In this document: positions 52,147-60,428 of the stretch, in pieces | Position numbering within the stretch: position 1 is the stretch's first letter | How the letters are laid out: the number at the start of each line of letters is the position of its first letter | Origin: Spirochaetaceae bacterium | Lineage (GTDB): Bacteria > Spirochaetota > Leptospiria > Leptospirales > Leptonemataceae | Length of the DNA: 64,000 bases | NCBI GenBank assembly: GCA_002730875.1 | Contig: PCBI01000017.1 | Coordinates: forward strand, 124,001-188,000 | Direction of reading: 5' to 3' | The notes under the pieces: generated by a model | Databases searched by the model: none | Told to the model about the DNA's origin: nothing | The model's input: only the letters and a program-made list of their open reading frames with translations | Made by a program: the position numbers and the translations under genes

Positions 52147-52746
52147 ATGCGATGGAAAACACTGCTTCCTGCGATTTTAGCCATGCTTCCAATCCTATTC
52201 ACCGGAACGTTGGGCGCCATAGAGCCGGCCACCCTGAGTCCAAACCTACTCCGTACCTTACCCCGGGGTACAGAAATCTACAAAGATCTAGAACGGAAAG
52301 GTGACAGTCTAGGAGTAGTGACCGTTGCCGGCTACATCGATGCCACTCCGCAGCAGGTGTATAAGGCGCTCACGAATCCAAACCTTGTGACCACCCTGTT
52401 TCCCAGCGTGAAGAAAAACGAGCAGCGTTCCCGAAAAGGCGATCTGTATGTATCCTACTCGGAGCTGGCCTTTCCCTGGCCCATGGAGGATCGCTGGTCG
52501 CTGAACGAAACGCGCTTCTTTCCCGAAATGCATGCCATACAATGGAATCGAGTGGATGGAACAATCAAGACCAACCAGGGCGCCTGGAGACTCTTCCCCA
52601 GAGGGAATAAAACGTTGATGATCTATCGGGTTCGTTTTGATCCTGGCTTATCGTTGGTGCCGGCCTGGCTTGTGGAGTATGGCATGAAAACGGAAGCCCC
52701 TTCGATCATTCGAAACGTACAGAACTACTTCGCGAATCAATCGTAA
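52147..52746 (+). CDS. Exported START/SRPBCC-fold protein (paralogue of 27779-28369)
   Basis: The protein has 199 residues. The signal peptide is WKTLLPAILAMLPILFTG. Like its paralogue it has SLGVVTVAGYIDATPQQVYK, LTNPNLVTTLFPSVKKNE, AFPWPMEDRWSLNETRFFPE, GTIKTNQGAWRLFP and TLMIYRVRFDPGLSLVPAW. About half of the residues agree by eye over the full length. It is predicted to bind a hydrophobic ligand in the periplasm. It stands divergent from the first cyclase gene. Confidence 0.82.
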   Translation: MRWKTLLPAILAMLPILFTGTLGAIEPATLSPNLLRTLPRGTEIYKDLERKGDSLGVVTVAGYIDATPQQVYKALTNPNLVTTLFPSVKKNEQRSRKGDLYVSYSELAFPWPMEDRWSLNETRFFPEMHAIQWNRVDGTIKTNQGAWRLFPRGNKTLMIYRVRFDPGLSLVPAWLVEYGMKTEAPSIIRNVQNYFANQS

Positions 52747-52887
52747 ACAGGCTGTAGAGGCCGCCGTTCCCAACATTTCGTAAATTATGGCAATGGGCGA
52801 AGGCAATCGTCGACCCAAACGCTTTCAAGGACGGGGCCCATCTTTCGTATTTTCATCTTGCGCTCCTGGCGTCCTGCCGGGCAAACT

Positions 52888-53973
52888 TCACGATGCCAGG
52901 TTACCCGGCTGCTTTCTAAACTCCGAAGGGGACTGTCCAACAATCCTACGAAAGGCCGCATTGAACGCCGACTTGGAGTTAAAACCGCTTTCCATGGCAA
53001 TATCCAGAATCGTAAACGAACTATCCCGGCTTTGCAGCAACCGTCTCGCATGCTCTACCCGTTTCTTCTGGATCAGCGGAACAAAGCCGCAATGAAAGTA
53101 TCGATTCAGAATCTGCGAAGTCTGCACCGAGCTTAGATCCAATCGTTTCGCAAGATCCGAAAGCTGAAAATCCGGTTCCAGATAAGGACTTTCGTCTTCC
53201 AGAAAAATCTCGATTTCCCTGCCCTTCGCCTCAACAAGATCATCCGAAAGAAGGCTTTTTCGGTATCGCTGCGCCGGCGGAAACATGGCATGCCCGGCGC
53301 CGGAGCTTTCCCGGTTGTATAGCACCACATAGGAACGCCCCAGAACGATCAGGGAGCCCACTGCCGAGAACAGACCTGAATTCAAAAGATTGGGGTCCAG
53401 CGAAGATAATACAGCGGTGGTAATCAACAGAATAACAGGAAGGGAGTAGTAAAGCCTGGTGCCAATGGAGGCGGCCGTTCCAGGATTTTCCTCCAGACTG
53501 GATTTGTCTTCCCTGTAGAGCTGCCATATACCTCCGGTCATGGAGACAAGATTATTCACGAGACTAAAATAGAGGATTACGATGCAATCAAAGTGAATCT
53601 GGACCAGATCCTGTCGGAGGTATTCTAACTTGTGCCCCGTGGAAGACAGATGAAACGGAATCAAATAGATCGTAATGCCAATCGGGACCGCGAACCATAC
53701 CAGATCCTTCCAGTTAATCTTGCGCCCCTGCCTTTGCTTTAGAGACATCCAGAAGAACGGCCCGATTAAAGACATCAATGTGAAACCCAGTCGGGACAGA
53801 TGCGGCCAGTTTAGGATAAGCCCCGATCCGTAAAGATAACCCATGGCGATGGTAAACGCAACAACCAGAAGAAGACTGGCCTCCGCCAGGTTGCCCGGCT
53901 CCTTGCGGCGATGGAAGAAATACATTGCAAGAAGCAGCGCCTGGGTAATACCCGCTGCATGGATCAGTTCCAT
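52888..53973 (-). CDS. AraC-family regulator with N-terminal membrane domain
   Basis: The protein has about 361 residues from ATG 53973. Six or seven hydrophobic segments cover about 1-225 (AAGITQALLLAMYFF, ASLLLVVAFTIAMGYLY, TLMSLIGPFFWMSL and others). The C-terminal ~100 residues are an AraC DNA-binding domain: FQLSDLAKRLDLSSVQTSQI (first helix-turn-helix) and SFTILDIAMESGFNSKSAFN, then AFRRIVGQSPSEFRKQ (second). So it senses at the membrane and binds DNA directly. The frame is open upstream to 54318, but that part overlaps the cyclase gene; ATG 53973 has GGAGAG upstream. It follows the cyclase by 50 bases. Confidence 0.9.
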   Translation of the reverse strand: MELIHAAGITQALLLAMYFFHRRKEPGNLAEASLLLVVAFTIAMGYLYGSGLILNWPHLSRLGFTLMSLIGPFFWMSLKQRQGRKINWKDLVWFAVPIGITIYLIPFHLSSTGHKLEYLRQDLVQIHFDCIVILYFSLVNNLVSMTGGIWQLYREDKSSLEENPGTAASIGTRLYYSLPVILLITTAVLSSLDPNLLNSGLFSAVGSLIVLGRSYVVLYNRESSGAGHAMFPPAQRYRKSLLSDDLVEAKGREIEIFLEDESPYLEPDFQLSDLAKRLDLSSVQTSQILNRYFHCGFVPLIQKKRVEHARRLLQSRDSSFTILDIAMESGFNSKSAFNAAFRRIVGQSPSEFRKQPGNLAS

Positions 53974-54023
53974 ACCCCAGAATCTCTCCGCCAATAGCGA
54001 GAGGAAAGCAAAATCGAGGAACC

Positions 54024-55301
54024 CTACAGGGAAAAGATTTCCATAGAACCTTCCCGTCCCCGGATCATGTGTCGTCCGGCCGGCTGCAACGAGGGCGGAT
54101 GGGCGCACGCTTGCAAAAGATCGCCGGTTACCAGGGTGTCGCGCTGCAGATCTTTGCATAATCCCTGGATGCGGCTGGCCACATTTACGGTATCGCCTAT
54201 CACTGTGTATTCCATTCGGTCCGCCACTCCCACGTTTCCGGCTGTGGCCGCGCCGTAATGGACTCCAATACCCTGACGCATCTCCGGAAGCCCTTTTTCC
54301 AGACGTTCCAGATTCCACTTTTTGAGGGCCATCTGCATTTCCGTCGCCGCCCTGAGGGCCCGATCCGCATCGTCGGACGACTCTGCGGGCGCGCCAAACA
54401 CCGCCAGAATGCCATCTCCCAGGAACTTGTCCAGGGTGCCGCCATGGCGAAAGATCACCTCCACCATGACACTATGATATTCCCGCAGCCAGCGTAGCAC
54501 CGTCTCCGGAGACTGACTTTCGCTCATGGATGTAAAGCCGCGAATGTCCGAGAAAAGCACGGCTACATTTTTTCTTTCCCCGGGCTGATCGAACGGATCG
54601 CCGGATTGCTCAATGATTGCTTTTTGCACGGCGGGCGAAAAGTATCGGGAGAGTCGATCGTTCTCCATTTCCCGGTTAACGGCATCGTTGAGAACCTTAC
54701 GATTGGAATGAGCCAGATAAGCAAGGGAGCCGCCGGAGGCAAGGTAGGTAAGCAGGTTGCCCCAGAAGAACTCCAGGCTGATGGTTTCTGCGGTCATGTG
54801 CGAAACGAAATCGCTGGAGAAAATGGTCCGTGGATCCTGAGAGGCAAACCACAGAAAGGCCAGTTGCACCATGGTCACACCCAGGGTGGCCATCAACGGA
54901 TAAATGGAGCGGCCGGCTGCACTGTGGAAAATCACAAGGAGATAGCCCAGAGCCATGACATTCGGATGCTTGACTATGTATGCGGGAAGTACGGCTTCGC
55001 CTCCCACCGAGTTGTACCAGATGATGGGCATCATGGTGTACACCGCCAAATCCAGGACGAGGCCGGACAAACCTACGGGTAGAATCCATGCACGGCGACG
55101 CAGAGCCATCCAGAAAGGAATTGTAGAGAGGATTACCAGACCGGCAATGGATGTGGCAACCGCCTTTTCCCAGTCGGTTTTGCCCACCATCAGCGTTCCC
55201 ACGGCCATGAAGCTGGAGTAAAGCAGCCTCAGGACCATCACTACCGTGAGAGCCCTTATTTCCCGTCTTTCCAGGATTTCTTCGGTACTTCTAAGTTTCA
55301 T
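54024..55301 (-). CDS. Membrane class III adenylate/guanylate cyclase
   Basis: The protein has 425 residues. The N-terminal ~215 residues hold about six hydrophobic segments (MVLRLLYSSFMAVGTLMVG, LVILSTIPFWMALRRR and others). The catalytic domain has VAVLFSDIRGFTSMSESQ (first metal Asp near residue 252), LDKFLGDGILAVFGAP (second) and YTVIGDTVNVASRIQGLCK (Asn and Arg). It is thus a likely active cyclase. GAGG lies five bases before the ATG. It is the second cyclase in the window and sits directly before the membrane AraC regulator, which suggests a shared signal. Confidence 0.92.
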   Translation of the reverse strand: MKLRSTEEILERREIRALTVVMVLRLLYSSFMAVGTLMVGKTDWEKAVATSIAGLVILSTIPFWMALRRRAWILPVGLSGLVLDLAVYTMMPIIWYNSVGGEAVLPAYIVKHPNVMALGYLLVIFHSAAGRSIYPLMATLGVTMVQLAFLWFASQDPRTIFSSDFVSHMTAETISLEFFWGNLLTYLASGGSLAYLAHSNRKVLNDAVNREMENDRLSRYFSPAVQKAIIEQSGDPFDQPGERKNVAVLFSDIRGFTSMSESQSPETVLRWLREYHSVMVEVIFRHGGTLDKFLGDGILAVFGAPAESSDDADRALRAATEMQMALKKWNLERLEKGLPEMRQGIGVHYGAATAGNVGVADRMEYTVIGDTVNVASRIQGLCKDLQRDTLVTGDLLQACAHPPSLQPAGRHMIRGREGSMEIFSL

Positions 55302-55386
55302 TTCTGCCTCTTTAGCGTCGCCACACGGTGTGGATATTTCCTTCTACGAGCTTGTCTGCCCCTGGCCATCGGCGCTCATCGCTTCG

Positions 55387-56100
55387 TCAGAGCTCCCGCG
55401 ACTGTAACCGAAACAACGCTCCAGCCACTACCAGAATCCATAGCAGGAACACTGTTGTAGAAAAAGTAATGTAGAAATCGGGAATGAATGAGAAGAAATC
55501 TTCCAGCGGGATTATCAAAGTAGCCACGATCAAAGACAACCACCCCAACCACTTTCGGTTAAGATCCGCTCCCAGTAGCGCCAGGCCATAGAAAGCAAGC
55601 ATCAAAGAACCGGTGAGTCCCACTCCCAGGTGTTCGCCAACCTTGCCTGCGTATAAATTCAAAGTCTGAAACACGATTTCCGTTGTTTGAATCGCCGCCG
55701 CGGATGCCTCCGGTTGTTCGTGCACCCCGGCCAGATACATCATGGCGTACTGCCATCGTACGATTCCCAGCGCCCTGAGAACAGCGCTGGCCACGGCAAA
55801 GCCCACCGCTACTTTCATCAACTGCACGGACCAGAAGGTCCCCCGATCGGTGAACAGTCCGCCGGATATTTGGACTATGGGAATCAGCAGTAGCGAATAC
55901 ATCAGATACATATAGTAGCCGGAATAGACCGCTGACGCTTTTTCGATTAATAGCGGGAAAATTCGCTCCGGAGGATAATCCAGGGAGTCCGGCCATTGTA
56001 TGGCAGATCCCAGCGTAATAAAGGCGGCCTGAAACAGAGTGAAAGAAAGAACAGCGATCAAAATACCCAGCCAGGCAAGAGGTCGTTTTTCAGATTCCAT
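55387..56100 (-). CDS. DUF4386-like membrane protein
   Basis: The protein has 237 residues with about six membrane segments: WLGILIAVLSFTLFQAAFIT, YMYLMYSLLLIPIVQISGG, LMLAFYGLALLGADLNRKWL and others. The layout, with a long loop carrying YPPERIFPLLIEKASAVYSG, resembles the DUF4386 family of unknown function. GGAGAG lies six bases before the ATG. It is followed after 85 bases by the cyclase and then the AraC regulator, so the three may be one operon. Confidence 0.75.
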   Translation of the reverse strand: MESEKRPLAWLGILIAVLSFTLFQAAFITLGSAIQWPDSLDYPPERIFPLLIEKASAVYSGYYMYLMYSLLLIPIVQISGGLFTDRGTFWSVQLMKVAVGFAVASAVLRALGIVRWQYAMMYLAGVHEQPEASAAAIQTTEIVFQTLNLYAGKVGEHLGVGLTGSLMLAFYGLALLGADLNRKWLGWLSLIVATLIIPLEDFFSFIPDFYITFSTTVFLLWILVVAGALFRLQSREL

Positions 56101-56244
56101 TGTAAACTCTCCGTTGGTTCGAATTAGGAACGGTTCCAGGCATTGAGCCGGAATTCATCCGTATGCCAAATGTAGATCAAAAACGCTCTTGAATCGACCT
56201 GCCCTGCAGGGCAGGTCGCAGGGACTTCGATTTTCGGTTACAGT

Positions 56245-57489
56245 ATGCGCATGAAACGCAAAGACACCCCTTCCCGTTCTCGGGAAACAAACCTCATGGC
56301 GGCAAAAAGGCCGAACCAATCGGAAGAACGTACTCTGAGCCGGGCTGGCTTCTTGAAGGCATCCGGCGGTTTTCTGACAGCAACCGCTCTGGGGCAATAC
56401 TGTACCACAGGCGCCAATCGCTATCCTTCCGGAACCAGCGATCCATTGCAAAGCGCTCAAAGCGCCGGCTTGGACTCGCCTATACTGCAGATCTTGAATG
56501 CCGGGATATCTGCCCCCAATCCGCATAACACCCAGGCCTGGAAATTCAGGATTCTTTCGCCCACGGAGGCGCTACTCTATGTCGATGAAACCAGGGTTCT
56601 ACCGCAAACGGATCCCACCACAAGACAGGTTCACATGGGCCAGGGCTGCTTTCTGGAAATCGCCGCCGTATCCGCCGGCCAGGTTGGATATGACGCTTCC
56701 GTGGATTTATTTCCCGAAAACTACAAAGCCTCGGATGCAGGTAATAAGCCGGTGGCTTCCATCAAGCTAACGCCTTCCTCCAATAAGGATCCGCTTTATC
56801 CCTTCGTAGCCAATCGACATACAGTGCGCGCCGCCTATGATGGCCCTGCGATAACCCACCGGGAGTACCAGACACTGGCCTCCCTTGCTTCCCCGCATGT
56901 GTCCGAACTGCGCGCCACTCCGGCCGCCGATCTGAAACAACATCTAGAATTTCATATGTCCGGCTTCGAAGCGGAGATGAAGGATTTCAATACAGCTGAA
57001 GAATCCAGGTTGTGGTTTCGCATTGGAAACGATGAGATTTACAGTAAAAGGGACGGAATTTCGCTCGCGGGTAACGGGATCACCGGCTTCCAGAAGTGGT
57101 TCATTGAAACGTTCTTTCTGAGTCATGACCCCAAAGACTACTATGATCCGGACGGCCAGAAGATATTTATGGACCGATACCGGGAAAATCTGTTCACGGC
57201 AAAAGGACAGGTTCTGTTCATCACAAAGACGAATACCGTGAAAGATTGGGTCCTTTGCGGTCGCGACTACGCCCGGTATCAACTGGCGGCCGCCAGCCTG
57301 GGGCTTGTTATGCGACCCACCAGCCAGTTGATGCAGGAATTCGCCTCCATGCAACCGCTGGCGCAGAAATACAATGAATTTGTAGGCGTGAAATCACCGG
57401 CCAAAATTCAAATCAACGCGCTGATTGGTAGAGCCGATGTGGACTTCCTTTCGCCGCGACGACCGTTGCAGGACATGATTCGTGCTTGA
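56245..57489 (+). CDS. Acg-family nitroreductase-like FMN protein with exported N-terminus
   Basis: The protein has 414 residues. The N-terminus has LSRAGFLKASGGFLTATALG followed by QYC, a Tat-like signal with one Arg and a possible lipobox. The body matches the Acg/nitroreductase fold: LNAGISAPNPHNTQAWKF (FMN contact), QVHMGQGCFLEIAAVSAGQV, and C-terminal ARYQLAAASLGLVMRPTSQ. Acg proteins are nitroreductase homologues that may store or sequester FMN rather than catalyse. The start could also be ATG 56296. It is divergent from the DUF4386-like gene. Confidence 0.85.
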   Translation: MRMKRKDTPSRSRETNLMAAKRPNQSEERTLSRAGFLKASGGFLTATALGQYCTTGANRYPSGTSDPLQSAQSAGLDSPILQILNAGISAPNPHNTQAWKFRILSPTEALLYVDETRVLPQTDPTTRQVHMGQGCFLEIAAVSAGQVGYDASVDLFPENYKASDAGNKPVASIKLTPSSNKDPLYPFVANRHTVRAAYDGPAITHREYQTLASLASPHVSELRATPAADLKQHLEFHMSGFEAEMKDFNTAEESRLWFRIGNDEIYSKRDGISLAGNGITGFQKWFIETFFLSHDPKDYYDPDGQKIFMDRYRENLFTAKGQVLFITKTNTVKDWVLCGRDYARYQLAAASLGLVMRPTSQLMQEFASMQPLAQKYNEFVGVKSPAKIQINALIGRADVDFLSPRRPLQDMIRA

Positions 57490-57510
57490 TGCGATCTGGT
57501 GTCATCCCAT

Positions 57511-57540
57511 GATATCCCGGCATATCCCGGCATATCCCGG
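57511..57540 (+). repeat. Three tandem 10-bp units (CATATCCCGG)
   Basis: GATATCCCGG is followed by two exact CATATCCCGG units just after the nitroreductase gene and before its terminator. It has no coding role and is possibly a slippage product. Confidence 0.75.
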
Positions 57541-57547
57541 ATTTAAC

Positions 57548-57585
57548 AGGAGCCTGCCGTACACTTCGAGAGGCTCCTTGTTTCT
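57548..57585 (+). terminator. Probable rho-independent terminator of the nitroreductase gene
   Basis: AGGAGCCT (57548-57555) and AGGCTCCT (57571-57578) form an 8-bp stem with a 15-base loop, followed by TTGTTTCTTT. The loop is longer than usual. It lies between convergent genes and may stop both. Confidence 0.65.
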
Positions 57586-57600
57586 TTCACATAGGTGGAC

Positions 57601-58497
57601 TCAATCGCATTTAATTTCAAAAGGTTCGCTAAAGAGATCCAGATTATAGCTTTGCTTGCCTGGCGCCGGCTCGGGGTCCTCGATCTGGAGGCCTTGAATA
57701 ACGATGACGGGACCCGCATCGGAACCGCTGCCCACCCTGGAAGTAATCTTCAGCTGTAGCTCGAAGTCCACCATAGTCTTGCCGTAGTCATCCAGAATCC
57801 GGCGAAAGCAGTGCATCTTGCAGCTGTTAACGTTTCGAAGCGGGCGGTCCAGTTTCCACCTTGCATAGAATGCCCGATCCATATCCTGCCGGTAGGGGTA
57901 GTAGTCCGAGCCTGCCATGCAAGTAGCCATACAGGGATGGATCAAGAATTGCCGATACTGCGCCTTTAGAACCAAGCCTTCATCCCGGAATTCCCAGTGT
58001 CCTTCCGCATGCGGCAGAACCTGCCACCGGTACCGATGTTCTATTTGAAGTTCTCCGCCGGTCCCGAATTCGAAGTGGAAACCCTTGTAGTTAAAGGAGT
58101 GCCACTTCTTTAAAGGGCTGCGCGAGAAGAATAGATTCATTACATCCTGTTTCAGCTCCGAGCAATGCTCCAGGCTGTACTGTTTTGTATTCTCCCACCT
58201 GGTTTTGGTCGGGTCCACGTTCAAGGTTCGCATCTCCCGGGCCTGAACTGATTCCGTTGCCAACAGGACCAGCCAGAAAAGGGAGAGCAGAACGACCACC
58301 CGGCTAAAGACAGACCGGCCCGAATACGGCGCCCCGGGAAATGATGAGGTCGGCGAGGTAAGGAAAGCCGGAGCCGGGACCTGGACCAGACGAAAAGGCC
58401 AGAGAAATAGGGCCGACCCGGAATAAGAAAGCCAGAGCCATGCCGGCTGGAATCCAGACGTTCGCCGCAAGAAACTTTGCAACGCCGTTCCTATCAT
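57601..58497 (-). CDS. Exported Cys-rich protein, tandem paralogue B
   Basis: The protein has 298 residues by ATG 58497, which overlaps the stop of paralogue A by four bases. A signal-like segment (VVVLLSLFWLVLLATESVQA) begins only near residue 67, so translation may start inside. The mature part shares with A the pattern CMATC, CKMHC, DYGKTMVDFELQLKI, DPEPAPGKQS and a terminal IKCD. Six cysteines can be lined up (two CxxxC pairs, an earlier single Cys, and the last CD). I recognise no family. It is probably periplasmic with disulfides. Confidence 0.75.
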   Translation of the reverse strand: MIGTALQSFLRRTSGFQPAWLWLSYSGSALFLWPFRLVQVPAPAFLTSPTSSFPGAPYSGRSVFSRVVVLLSLFWLVLLATESVQAREMRTLNVDPTKTRWENTKQYSLEHCSELKQDVMNLFFSRSPLKKWHSFNYKGFHFEFGTGGELQIEHRYRWQVLPHAEGHWEFRDEGLVLKAQYRQFLIHPCMATCMAGSDYYPYRQDMDRAFYARWKLDRPLRNVNSCKMHCFRRILDDYGKTMVDFELQLKITSRVGSGSDAGPVIVIQGLQIEDPEPAPGKQSYNLDLFSEPFEIKCD

Positions 58498-59168
58498 TTA
58501 CTGCTGCTTTCCATCAGTACATAGTCGCAGCGAAAGGGAGTCCATTTGCGAAAGAAGGGAAATTCTACCCTGGCCTTTCCCGGAACGGCATCCGGATCAT
58601 CTGCGCCATCCAATATGACCCAGCCCGGATGTTCATCGTATGGGGCCCTCAAGGCTATTGTTACGAGAAAATCGGCTATGACCTTTCCATAGATCCCTGG
58701 TACGCTTTCATAGCAGTATCTCTGGCAACTGGCGATCTGCTGCATCAGAAACGACTGACCAAAATCAAAATCGAAATGCCATTGCTTGAAACGCTGGGTC
58801 CTGCCCGGACCTTCGAAGGGAGTGCACTGGCTGATGCACTGACGGGAGAGATCTACGGTATAGTCCAGCCTCAAGATAATTTCGCCGTCGGAGCTCGACC
58901 AACGGCCCTGTTGCGACCATCCTCGTCCGTCCGGATCCGTACCCTGAAAAAACACCTGGCCGTCGCGATAGAAAATGAACGAATAACCGTTGGCCGAGAA
59001 ATGGTAGGGATACTCCCTCGATTTAAATGGCTCGGGAAAGCTCCTCAGAAACTCGTAACATCCTTCCTCTTGAATCGAAGGGTCCTCGGAGTAGATGCCG
59101 GAAAGCCCAGGCCAGATTAGCAGTAGTAGCACAAAAGCAGAAGGACGCATCGTTATACTGTTCGACAT
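58494..59168 (-). CDS. Exported Cys-rich protein, tandem paralogue A
   Basis: The protein has 224 residues. The signal peptide is SAFVLLLLIWPGLSGIYS, best with ATG 59150 or 59168. It has CISQC and CQRYC, then YGKVIADFLVTIAL, DPDAVPGKARVEFPFF and FRCD near the end, the same order as in paralogue B. A central WSQQGRWSSSDGEIILRLDY suggests beta structure. The opposite strand is also open across this region (58440-59120), but the signal peptide and paralogy support this strand. Function unknown. Confidence 0.78.
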   Translation of the reverse strand: MSNSITMRPSAFVLLLLIWPGLSGIYSEDPSIQEEGCYEFLRSFPEPFKSREYPYHFSANGYSFIFYRDGQVFFQGTDPDGRGWSQQGRWSSSDGEIILRLDYTVDLSRQCISQCTPFEGPGRTQRFKQWHFDFDFGQSFLMQQIASCQRYCYESVPGIYGKVIADFLVTIALRAPYDEHPGWVILDGADDPDAVPGKARVEFPFFRKWTPFRCDYVLMESSSK

Positions 59169-59224
59169 CCGCCGCCTTTTCTTAACACAGGGCTAGTATA
59201 GCGATCCGATACCAGATTTCCTTT

Positions 59225-59449
59225 TCAGCCAGGGCTTTTTCGGTTTCGTTTCGCTTGATACATCCGCCGGTCGGCACAATCCATGAGCTCCACCGAAGCG
59301 GCGTCTTCGGGATAATGGGCCATTCCAATACTGGCCTGCACAGCCAGCTCGTCATTCTCAAACCGAAGCGGCGACTTCAGGCGATCGGAAATACGCGCAG
59401 CGATGGGTTTTTCAAAAAAAAGTTGCGCGAGGAACACCATTGCATACAA
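59225..59449 (-). pseudogene. C-terminal remnant of a GGDEF (diguanylate cyclase) domain
   Basis: The 74-residue frame ends like a GGDEF domain: AARISDRLKSPLRFENDELA, then VQASIGMAHYPEDAASVELM and DCADRRMYQAKRNRKS. The GG(D/E)EF loop and everything before it are missing; upstream lies the TetR promoter region instead. So it is a truncated, inactive leftover, probably from a deletion or from replacement by the tetR unit. Confidence 0.75.
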
Positions 59450-59470
59450 ATGACTGACCAGTCAGTCATT
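59449..59470. promoter_or_regulatory. TetR-type operator palindrome before the tetR gene
   Basis: AATGACTGA (59449-59457) and TCAGTCATT (59462-59470) are exact reverse complements with CCAG between. TGACTGAnnnnTCAGTCA-like sites are a common operator form for TetR-family repressors. It lies about 85 bases before the TTG start of the tetR gene, and TTGCGC (59423) with TACAAA (59445) may form a weak promoter overlapping it, which would fit autorepression. Confidence 0.8.
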
Positions 59471-59556
59471 CCGTACGAATTTGAATAAACAGGCAATATT
59501 TCCAGGACTCAAGCCTCAAATTCATGCACCGCTGGCAGCTCAAAAGGAGCCCACCA

Positions 59557-60207
59557 TTGCCTAACACGGCTAAAACCAGAAAGCGGTCGACGCAAACGTC
59601 TGCGCCCCGGAAGCGAACCCGGTCACCGGAACCCGACCTCTCCGGAAAAGAGCGAATATTTCAGGCAGCGCAAATCCACTTTCAGAGTCATAGCTATGCA
59701 TCTACCCGGGTGGACGATATTTGCCGTGCGGCCGGAATGTCCAAAGGGGCATTCTATCTGCACTTCAGGACCAAAGAAGAGATGATGGAGGAACTCTTCC
59801 GAGAATTCTTTCTGCGAATCAAAAACGAGATCGATGAATTCTTGCGGATCACCCCCCCCTCGCCGCTGGCCGCCCTGGAATTGTTTCGCAAAAGTCTGGA
59901 GGTGAGCCAGGCCCAGTTACATATGACCAGGCTATTCTTTGAGTCCATGGGGGCAGAGATCTCCGGTCCGGACCACGGACTGAATCGCTGGGTTTCGTCG
60001 GTTTTTGACGATTTCGCAAAGAATCTACAGAAATGGTTGAAGCTTCCGGATTCCGCCAGACCCCGAATACGCGCATTGATTTCATGCATGGACGGAATCG
60101 TGCTCCACTGGGCCTTCTTTGACACTCCGCCGTCGCAAAGGAAGAAGCAGATCGATGCCTTTCTGGAAATGGTGGATCATAGCACCTCCGGAGTGCTTCC
60201 AGGATAG
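59557..60207 (+). CDS. TetR-family transcriptional regulator
   Basis: The protein has about 216 residues from TTG 59557, which has AAGGAG at an ideal seven bases; the frame also opens at ATG 59524 without such a site. After a basic, probably disordered head of ~25 residues comes the TetR DNA-binding domain: KERIFQAAQIHFQSHSYAST, then RVDDICRAAGMSKGAFYLHF. The C-terminal ligand domain is helical and ends near HSTSGVLPG. It probably represses its own gene through the palindrome upstream and perhaps the downstream membrane enzyme. The ligand is unknown. Confidence 0.92.
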   Translation: MPNTAKTRKRSTQTSAPRKRTRSPEPDLSGKERIFQAAQIHFQSHSYASTRVDDICRAAGMSKGAFYLHFRTKEEMMEELFREFFLRIKNEIDEFLRITPPSPLAALELFRKSLEVSQAQLHMTRLFFESMGAEISGPDHGLNRWVSSVFDDFAKNLQKWLKLPDSARPRIRALISCMDGIVLHWAFFDTPPSQRKKQIDAFLEMVDHSTSGVLPG

Positions 60208-60428
60208 ACGCATGCAAGAAACCGCGCATAGTAAACCGAATTCAATCGATAGTGCATTGCCATCCTTTCGTCATGGGCTCCCGGGGGCATTGGAACGAAA
60301 AACCGGCCCGAGGTTTACAACGCAGGAACTGACAGTCCAGATTACAACTCCGGTCCTGGCACCGATGATCGTGTAATTATGAATTGCGATTTGAATCTCA
60401 ATATAACGAATACACAAGGAAGACGAAT

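Noticed and set aside
58440..59120. Plus-strand frame of 226 codons opposite Cys-rich paralogue A
   Set aside because: The minus strand has a signal peptide, a four-base overlap with its paralogue and shared motifs; the plus frame has none.
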